A DNA stretch of 64,000 nt from Pseudomonas sp. dw_612 (GTDB taxonomy: Bacteria; Pseudomonadota; Gammaproteobacteria; Pseudomonadales; Pseudomonadaceae), in NCBI RefSeq assembly GCF_018449725.1, contig NZ_JAAVVC010000005.1, forward strand, positions 124,001 through 188,000, written 5' to 3'. Positions 56,859 to 64,000 of the stretch are shown in pieces. Made by a program: the position numbers and the translations under genes. The notes beneath the pieces were generated by a model. That model worked only from the letters and a program-made list of their open reading frames with translations. It did no database searches and was not told where the DNA came from. Numbering within the stretch: position 1 is the first letter of the stretch; each line of letters opens with the position of its first letter.

Positions 56859-57641
56859 TCAGCCCAACATCAGCGTTCCGCTCGCGACCAACGTCGCATT
56901 CCCGCCAATCTTCACCCGTTCCCCTTCCAGCCGGCAGAACAACTCCCCACCCCGGGCCGAGCACTGATACGCCGCCAGGCTCGACTTGCCCAATCGCTTC
57001 GACCAGTACGGAATCAAACTGCAATGGGTTGAGCCGGTCACCGGGTCTTCATTGATGCCGATCGCCGGCGCGAAGTAGCGGGACACGAAATCATGTTTGC
57101 CGCCCTTGGCCGTAACGATTGCCCCCGGCCACGGCAGTTTCGCCAGCGCCGTCATGTCGGGTTGGCAATCGAGCACTGCCTGCTCGGATTCCAGCACCAC
57201 CAATAGTTCGTTCGAACCGAGCACATCGACCGCTTCCACACCGAGGGCACGTTCGACATCCAGGGTCACGCCGACTTCCGACGGCATGATCGCCGGGAAA
57301 TCCAGCCACAACCGCCCGCCTTCCCGGCTGACGCTCAATGGCCCGGATTTGCAGATGAAATCCAGGCGCTCGGCCGGCTCCTTGTAGATTTCAAACAGCA
57401 CGAATGCGCTGGCCAAGGTCGCGTGCCCACACAGCGGCACTTCGGTGGTCGGGGTAAACCAACGGATATGCCAGGCCTGAGCTTCGCGGACCACGAAAGC
57501 GGTTTCGGCGAGGTTGTGCTCGGCGGCGATCTTCTGCATCAACTCATCGGCGAGCCAGGCATCGAGCCGATACACCATCGCTGGGTTGCCACTGAACGGT
57601 CGATCACTGAACGCATCGACCTGATGAAATTCAAGCTGCAT
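56859..57641 (-). CDS. PhzF-family isomerase/epimerase-like protein
   Basis: This 260-residue protein has the DAP-epimerase-like two-domain fold of PhzF. The catalytic glutamate is E46 in EHNLAETAFV; PLCGHATLASAFVLFE and DPVTGSTHCSLIPYWS form the substrate loops. PhzF proper acts in phenazine synthesis, but no other phz gene is here, so this is a general family member of unknown substrate. Start ATG 57641 (MQLEFHQVDAFSD) is standard. Confidence 0.9.
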   Translation of the reverse strand: MQLEFHQVDAFSDRPFSGNPAMVYRLDAWLADELMQKIAAEHNLAETAFVVREAQAWHIRWFTPTTEVPLCGHATLASAFVLFEIYKEPAERLDFICKSGPLSVSREGGRLWLDFPAIMPSEVGVTLDVERALGVEAVDVLGSNELLVVLESEQAVLDCQPDMTALAKLPWPGAIVTAKGGKHDFVSRYFAPAIGINEDPVTGSTHCSLIPYWSKRLGKSSLAAYQCSARGGELFCRLEGERVKIGGNATLVASGTLMLG

Positions 57642-57746
57642 AACGCTCTCCCTAAGTCAGGTCGCCGAGCATGAAGCCACGACTTATCCGGCGCCAGTGA
57701 CAGTGAAGTCCAATTTTCACCATACACCCTGGGTCGACAGTGCTCG

Positions 57747-58217
57747 TCAGACACGGCCGATATCAGCGAACTTCGCCTGGGTGTGTTCGGCCAGCACTGC
57801 TGGCGCCAACTCGACTTCCAGCCCCCGCCGTCCGGCACTGACAAAAATGCTGGCAAAGGGTTGAGCCGAGTTATCGATAAAGGTGCGCAGACGCTTCTTT
57901 TGCCCCAACGGGCTGATTCCGCCCAACAGGTAACCCGTCGCCCGTTGTGCCGCCGCCGGATCAGCCATCTCGACTTTTTTCACGCCAGCCGCATGGGCCA
58001 GGTGCTTTAGATCGAGACTTCCGACGACCGGCACCACCGCCACCAGCAATTCACCTTTCTCACTGGCCGCCAGCAACGTCTTGAACACCTGCGCCGGGTC
58101 CAAGCCCAGTTTTTCCGCTGCCTCCAGACCATAGGACGCCGCCTTCGGATCATGTTCGTAACTGTGCACACGATGTTCGGCGCGAACTTTTTTCAACAAA
58201 TCCAATGCGGGCGTCAT
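57747..58217 (-). CDS. ybaK: Cys-tRNA(Pro) deacylase YbaK/EbsC
   Basis: A 156-residue trans-editing enzyme that hydrolyses Cys-tRNA(Pro). The conserved lysine is K46 in [28 protein letters not shown] and [15 protein letters not shown] are the family signatures. It stands alone between the PhzF-type gene and glpF, with a normal start at ATG 58217. Confidence 0.93.
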   Translation of the reverse strand: MTPALDLLKKVRAEHRVHSYEHDPKAASYGLEAAEKLGLDPAQVFKTLLAASEKGELLVAVVPVVGSLDLKHLAHAAGVKKVEMADPAAAQRATGYLLGGISPLGQKKRLRTFIDNSAQPFASIFVSAGRRGLEVELAPAVLAEHTQAKFADIGRV

Positions 58218-58587
58218 GGCAGCTCCAGGCTGGGCAGCAGAAAAAAAACACTGCCCTGGATTCTAGGTCATTGATCCGTAAAAGGCTCTATTGCGGTGCT
58301 ATTTCAAAGGCTTGGCGCGGGCCTGCTTCATGGGTTTGCAGCCGACTCATCAGGCCATCAACACGATCATTCACGAGGCGAATAGTTTAAATATGACTGA
58401 TGGTTCACTTTCGACCTTTGACAGCGGCGTTTCTTGTCTATATTTTTTCGTTTACGAATACTGTAGGAATGATCTCGACGTAGTACTCGGCAGTAAACCA
58501 AAATCAGGATGGGGATCCTGACTTGGTGAAAATCGCGCCCTGACCAAGATGACAAGGCGCCAGACAACAACAAAAAAGAGGTTTTCG
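58218..58587. other. ybaK / glpF divergent region
   Basis: This 370-bp region contains a GlpR-type operator and the glpF leader. A 76-codon frame at 58291-58521 has no ribosome site and overlaps the operator, so I do not call it a gene. Confidence 0.55.
58443..58462 (+). promoter_or_regulatory. GlpR operator candidate upstream of glpF
   Basis: TTTTTTCGTTTACGAATACT matches the E. coli GlpR consensus WATGTTCGWTAWCGAACATW at 15 of 20 positions with an intact TTCG-N4-CGAA core. It lies 126 bases before the glpF start. Confidence 0.55.
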
Positions 58588-59439
58588 ATGACAACTGCTT
58601 TGAAACAACCGCCACTCTCCAGCCAATGCATGGCCGAATTCCTGGGCACTGCACTGTTGATCTTTTTCGGAACAGGGTGTGTTGCTGCGCTCAAGGTCGC
58701 GGGTGCCAGCTTCGGTTTGTGGGAAATCAGTATCATCTGGGGCGTGGGCGTCAGCATGGCGATCTACCTGACCGCCGGTGTTTCCGGGGCTCACCTCAAT
58801 CCCGCCGTCAGCATCGCGCTGAGTATTTTCACTGACTTCGAAAAGCGCAAACTGCCCTTCTACATCATTGCCCAAGTCGCCGGCGCGTTCTGCGGGGCGT
58901 TGTTGGTTTACACGCTCTACAGCAATCTGTTTTTCGATTACGAACAAACTCACCATATGGTTCGTGGCACTCAAGCAAGCCTTGAGCTGGCGTCGGTGTT
59001 CTCCACCTTCCCGCACCCAGCCCTGTCCACAGCCCAGGCGTTCCTGGTCGAAGTGGTCATCACCGCCATCCTTATGGGCGTGATCATGTCCCTGACCGAC
59101 GACAACAACGGCCTGCCCAAGGGTCCGCTGGCGCCACTGCTGATCGGCCTGTTGATTGCGGTGATTGGTAGCTCGATGGGTCCGCTGACCGGTTTCGCGA
59201 TGAACCCGGCGCGTGATTTCGGGCCCAAGCTGATGACTTTCTTCGCAGGCTGGGGTGAAATTTCCTTCACCGGCGGACGCGATATCCCGTATTTCCTGAT
59301 TCCGATTTTTGCACCGATTGTCGGTGCCTGCCTCGGCGCTGCGGCCTATCGCGGGCTGATTGCCCGTCATCTGCCCAGCACCGAACCTGCTACAAAGGAT
59401 GCAACACCGGCCATTGACGGCAAACCAAGAACTTCTTGA
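58588..59439 (+). CDS. glpF: Glycerol uptake facilitator (aquaglyceroporin)
   Basis: A 283-residue membrane channel of the MIP family with six helices and two half-helices carrying the NPA motifs, SGAHLNPAVS and GFAMNPARD. The second has the R-D typical of glyceroporins. ATG 58588 has AGAGG about 6 bases upstream. First gene of glpF-glpK-glpR-glpD, presumably transcribed with glpK. Confidence 0.96.
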   Translation: MTTALKQPPLSSQCMAEFLGTALLIFFGTGCVAALKVAGASFGLWEISIIWGVGVSMAIYLTAGVSGAHLNPAVSIALSIFTDFEKRKLPFYIIAQVAGAFCGALLVYTLYSNLFFDYEQTHHMVRGTQASLELASVFSTFPHPALSTAQAFLVEVVITAILMGVIMSLTDDNNGLPKGPLAPLLIGLLIAVIGSSMGPLTGFAMNPARDFGPKLMTFFAGWGEISFTGGRDIPYFLIPIFAPIVGACLGAAAYRGLIARHLPSTEPATKDATPAIDGKPRTS

Positions 59440-59455
59440 TACCGTTGGCGCGTGA

Positions 59456-61018
<1,563 letters not shown>

Positions 61019-61113
61019 GCCAACAACAGGATCCGAATAGGGTTGTAACTGGTAGGGAGCAGATTCCTGCGGCATCATGGGCAAATTTTGCACGGCAGCC
61101 CAAAGGAAGCCCC

Positions 61114-61869
61114 ATGAATCTGCCTCCCCGTCAGCAGCAAATCCTCGAACTGGTCCGCGAACGCGGCTATGTGAGTATCGAGGAAATGGCTACGCTGTTC
61201 GTCGTTACACCGCAAACCATTCGCCGCGATATCAATCAGCTCGCGGAAGCCAATTTGTTGCGTCGCTACCACGGCGGCGCGGCCTACGATTCCAGTGTCG
61301 AAAACACCGCCTACGCCATGCGTGCCGACCAGATGCGCGATGAAAAGCAGCGTATCGGCGAAGCCATTGCGGCACAGATTCCCGATCACGCCTCGCTGTT
61401 CATCAATATCGGCACCACCACCGAATCGATTGCCCGAGCGCTGCTCAACCACAATCACCTGAAAATCATCACCAACAACCTGCACGTCGCCTCGATGCTC
61501 AGCGCCAAGGACGATTTCGATGTCCTGCTGACGGGTGGCAATGTGCGGCGCGACGGCGGTGTGGTCGGTCAGGCGAGCGTCGACTTCATTAACCAGTTCA
61601 AGGTGGATTTCGCTCTGGTCGGCATCAGTGGTATCGATGAAGACGGTAGCCTGCTCGACTTCGATTATCAGGAAGTGCGGGTGTCCCAGGCGATCATTGC
61701 CAACGCGCGACAGGTGATTCTGGCGGCGGACTCCAGCAAGTTCGGGCGTAACGCCATGATTCGCTTGGGGCCGATCAGCCTGATTGACTGTTTGGTGACC
61801 GATCAGCAGCCGGTGCCGGCGTTGGCGCAGTTGTTGAGTCAGCACAAGATTCGGTTGGAAGTGGTTTAA
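61114..61869 (+). CDS. glpR: Glycerol-3-phosphate regulon repressor, DeoR family
   Basis: A 251-residue repressor with an N-terminal DeoR helix-turn-helix ([22 protein letters not shown], about 18-40) and a C-terminal sugar-phosphate-binding domain with [13 protein letters not shown] and [10 protein letters not shown]. Binding of glycerol-3-phosphate releases it from operators such as those before glpF and glpD. ATG 61114; no strong terminator separates it from glpK. Confidence 0.95.
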   Translation: MNLPPRQQQILELVRERGYVSIEEMATLFVVTPQTIRRDINQLAEANLLRRYHGGAAYDSSVENTAYAMRADQMRDEKQRIGEAIAAQIPDHASLFINIGTTTESIARALLNHNHLKIITNNLHVASMLSAKDDFDVLLTGGNVRRDGGVVGQASVDFINQFKVDFALVGISGIDEDGSLLDFDYQEVRVSQAIIANARQVILAADSSKFGRNAMIRLGPISLIDCLVTDQQPVPALAQLLSQHKIRLEVV

Positions 61870-61900
61870 CTCTCTCCCTCTTCGGCGCCTGTTCCGGCGC

Positions 61901-61965
61901 TTTCGCGAGCAAGCCCGCTCCCACAGGATCTCTGCAATCCTTGTGGGAGCGGGCTTGCTCGCGAA
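61901..61965. repeat. Two REP sequences in tail-to-tail order, GTGGGAGCGGGC family
   Basis: TTTCGCGAGCAAGCCCGCTC comes first and GTGGGAGCGGGCTTGCTCGC second with only about 18 bp between; it is a compact 65-bp hairpin after glpR. Confidence 0.85.
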
Positions 61966-62095
61966 TACGGTTGCCCAAGCGACACACCTTCCGCGCCCTA
62001 CCGCGCATCTAAATGTTCGTAAATTTTCCTTTCCCGGCCCTTCGATCAGTATTTTCAATCGAAGTTGACTGGCTGTGCGCGGCTTTATGGGCTAC

Positions 62096-62122
62096 CATTT
62101 TCGCAAATGAACATTAATGTTC
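62096..62122 (+). promoter_or_regulatory. GlpR operator candidates upstream of glpD
   Basis: CATTTTCGCAAATGAACATT (62096-62115) fits the E. coli GlpR consensus at 15 of 20 positions. It overlaps the perfect palindrome GAACATTAATGTTC (62109-62122), which begins a second half-site ATGTTCG. Another half-site AATGTTCGTAAA lies near 62012. Confidence 0.55.
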
Positions 62123-62163
62123 GAATTCCAATATCGAAAATCATAAAAGCCCGAGGCCAGCCG

Positions 62164-63702
62164 ATGCCCACTTCTACCTTGCCTACGCCCCCTCTCGCCG
62201 AGGTCTACGATATCGCCGTCATCGGTGGTGGGATCAATGGCGTGGGGATCGCAGCGGATGCCGCCGGTCGCGGTCTTTCGGTGTTCCTTTGTGAAAAAGA
62301 CGACCTGGCCAGCCATACCTCGTCGGCCAGCAGCAAGCTGATCCACGGCGGCCTGCGCTACCTCGAACATTACGAATTCCGTCTGGTGCGCGAAGCTCTG
62401 GCCGAACGCGAAGTCCTGCTGGCCAAGGCCCCGCACATCGTTAAGCAGATGCGCTTTGTATTGCCGCACCGCCCGCACCTGCGTCCGGCGTGGATGATCC
62501 GCGCCGGCCTGTTCCTTTATGACCACCTGGGCAAACGGGAAAAACTGGAAGGCTCGAAAAGCCTGAAGTTCGGTCCGAACAGCCCGCTGAAAGCCGAAAT
62601 CACCAAAGGCTTCGAATACTCCGATTGCTGGGTCGACGATGCCCGCCTCGTGGTCCTGAACGCCATGGCCGCTCGCGAGAAAGGCGCCCACGTTCACACC
62701 CAGACTCGTTGCATCAGCGCTCGTCGCGCCAAAGACCTGTGGCACCTGAACCTGGAACGTGCCGATGGCAGCCTGTTTTCGATCCGCGCCAAGGCGCTGG
62801 TGAACGCCGCCGGCCCATGGGTTGCCAAGTTCATTCGTGATGACCTGAAGATGGATTCGCCGTACGGCATCCGCCTGATCCAGGGCAGCCACCTGATCGT
62901 GCCGAAACTGTATGACGGCGAACACGCGCACATTCTGCAAAACGAAGATCAGCGCATCGTCTTCACTATTCCGTACCTGAACCACTTCACCCTGATCGGC
63001 ACCACGGATCGTGAATACACTGGCGACCCGGCAAAAGTAGCGATCACCGAAGGCGAAACCGATTACCTGCTCAAAGTGGTCAACGCCCACTTCAAGAAGC
63101 AAGTCAGCCGCGACGACATCCTGCACAGCTATTCCGGTGTGCGTCCGCTGTGCAACGACGAATCCGACAACCCGTCGGCCGTGACCCGCGACTACACCCT
63201 GGCGTTGTCCGGCACCGGTGAGGAAGCGCCGCTGTTGTCGGTGTTCGGCGGCAAGCTGACCACCTACCGCAAACTGGCCGAGTCGGCGCTGGCGCAACTG
63301 GCCCCGTACTTCACGCAGATCAAGCCAAGCTGGACCGCGACGGCCACCCTGCCCGGCGGCGAAGACATGACCACCCCCCAAGCCCTGTGCGCGAAGATCC
63401 GCGACACCTTCGACTGGGTGCCTACCGAGATCGCCCGCCGCTGGGCCACCACCTACGGCAGCCGCACCTGGCGCATGCTGGAAGGCGTGCAGAACCTCAG
63501 CGACCTGGGCGAACACATCGGCGGCGGTCTCTACACCCGCGAAGTCGATTACCTGTGCAGCGAAGAGTGGGCCACCACCGCCTATGACATTCTGTGGCGC
63601 CGCAGCAAGCTCGGGTTGTTCACCACCCCGGACGAGCAGCAGAAACTGGCGGATTACCTGAGCAAGGTCGAGCAGAACCGCAGCAAGATCGAAGCGGCCT
63701 GA
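62164..63702 (+). CDS. glpD: Aerobic glycerol-3-phosphate dehydrogenase
   Basis: A 512-residue FAD enzyme on the inner face of the membrane, oxidising glycerol-3-phosphate to dihydroxyacetone phosphate and passing electrons to ubiquinone. It has the FAD motif IGGGINGVGIA (about 18-28), ASSKLIHGGLRYLEHYE and a C-terminal DAO_C domain. ATG 62164 has GAGG 7 bases upstream. Length equals P. aeruginosa GlpD. Its promoter region has GlpR-like half-sites, so it is probably its own unit. Confidence 0.98.
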   Translation: MPTSTLPTPPLAEVYDIAVIGGGINGVGIAADAAGRGLSVFLCEKDDLASHTSSASSKLIHGGLRYLEHYEFRLVREALAEREVLLAKAPHIVKQMRFVLPHRPHLRPAWMIRAGLFLYDHLGKREKLEGSKSLKFGPNSPLKAEITKGFEYSDCWVDDARLVVLNAMAAREKGAHVHTQTRCISARRAKDLWHLNLERADGSLFSIRAKALVNAAGPWVAKFIRDDLKMDSPYGIRLIQGSHLIVPKLYDGEHAHILQNEDQRIVFTIPYLNHFTLIGTTDREYTGDPAKVAITEGETDYLLKVVNAHFKKQVSRDDILHSYSGVRPLCNDESDNPSAVTRDYTLALSGTGEEAPLLSVFGGKLTTYRKLAESALAQLAPYFTQIKPSWTATATLPGGEDMTTPQALCAKIRDTFDWVPTEIARRWATTYGSRTWRMLEGVQNLSDLGEHIGGGLYTREVDYLCSEEWATTAYDILWRRSKLGLFTTPDEQQKLADYLSKVEQNRSKIEAA

Positions 63703-63722
63703 TCGGGAATCCGGTTAAGTGA

Positions 63723-63755
63723 AAGCCCCTGAATCGCGAGATTCAGGGGCTTTTT
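63723..63755 (+). terminator. Terminator of glpD
   Basis: AAGCCCCTGAATC, GCGA, GATTCAGGGGCTTTTT: a 13-bp perfect stem plus T-run. Confidence 0.93.
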
Positions 63756-63784
63756 GCATTCTGCCAAACCACCACAAATCCCCT

Positions 63785-63871
63785 GTGGGAGCGGGCTTGC
63801 TCGCGAATGCGGTGTGACAGTCGACATGGATTTACCTGACTCACCGCATTCGCGAGCAAGCCCGCTCCCAT
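63785..63871. repeat. REP doublet, GTGGGAGCGGGC family, 87 bp
   Basis: Like the 88-bp units but one base shorter in the centre and with the final C changed to T. The remaining 129 bp to the window end show no gene. Confidence 0.88.
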
Positions 63872-64000
63872 AGGGGTTATGCGCAAGGCAAGCCATTCGG
63901 TTTTCCGAACGCGACCTGTCGGTCGATTCGGTTAACCGGATTATTCCTGGCTAGAAATCCCACCACAAATATTTAATCCCCTTATAAATCAACACTTTGA

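Overview
The window is a 64 kb chromosomal segment of a Pseudomonas, most likely of the P. fluorescens group. The evidence is the gene content and order (sodB-bifA, colRS-groESL, apbC-metG-rnf-nth, argG-motY-pyrC-rnt-prx-bfd-bfrB-grxD, argF, glpFKRD), which follow the P. aeruginosa map as I remember it, the GC-rich coding sequence, and many Pseudomonas-type REP repeats. No RNA gene, prophage, insertion sequence or CRISPR array was seen.

Layout. 0-5 kb: end of a LysR gene, pobR/pobA (4-hydroxybenzoate catabolism) and a DHA2 exporter. 5-12 kb: Cache-domain and coiled-coil proteins, a sugar-nucleotide-type SDR, argP with an ACT protein and a LysE exporter, sodB, then a 1.1 kb non-coding stretch holding a chain of hairpins. 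12-20 kb: c-di-GMP phosphodiesterase bifA and a four-gene periplasmic operon (imelysin, di-heme oxidoreductase, second imelysin, DUF1513) behind a Fur-like box. 20-24.5 kb: a MexVW-like RND pump without an outer-membrane gene. 24.7-31.6 kb: inaA operon, colRS, a PAP2 phosphatase with a ColR box, groESL. 31.8-37.6 kb: fxsA, hugZ-like, SDR, apbC, metG. 37.9-42.8 kb: a reduced Rnf operon (A-B-D-G-E, no C), nth and a PA3496-type gene. 42.8-44.7 kb: orphan response regulator and an AT-rich orphan membrane protein. 44.8-58.2 kb: argG, motY, pyrC, rnt, prx, bfd-bfrB, grxD, a molybdopterin oxidoreductase, argF with an ABC ATPase, PhzF and YbaK proteins. 58.6-63.7 kb: the glycerol regulon glpF-glpK-glpR-glpD.

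Themes. Iron handling recurs (imelysin operon, bfd/bfrB, sodB, grxD, HugZ-like, ColRS). Arginine control is visible as 21-bp-phased ArgR half-sites at argG and argF. Envelope homeostasis appears in ColRS with its PAP2 and inaA targets. The most unusual items are the Rnf operon, which has lost RnfC and three of the four membrane Fe-S cysteines while keeping its flavin sites, the imelysin operon, the hairpin-chain element at 11.7-12.0 kb, and two repeat families of nearly fixed length (88 bp and 131 bp).
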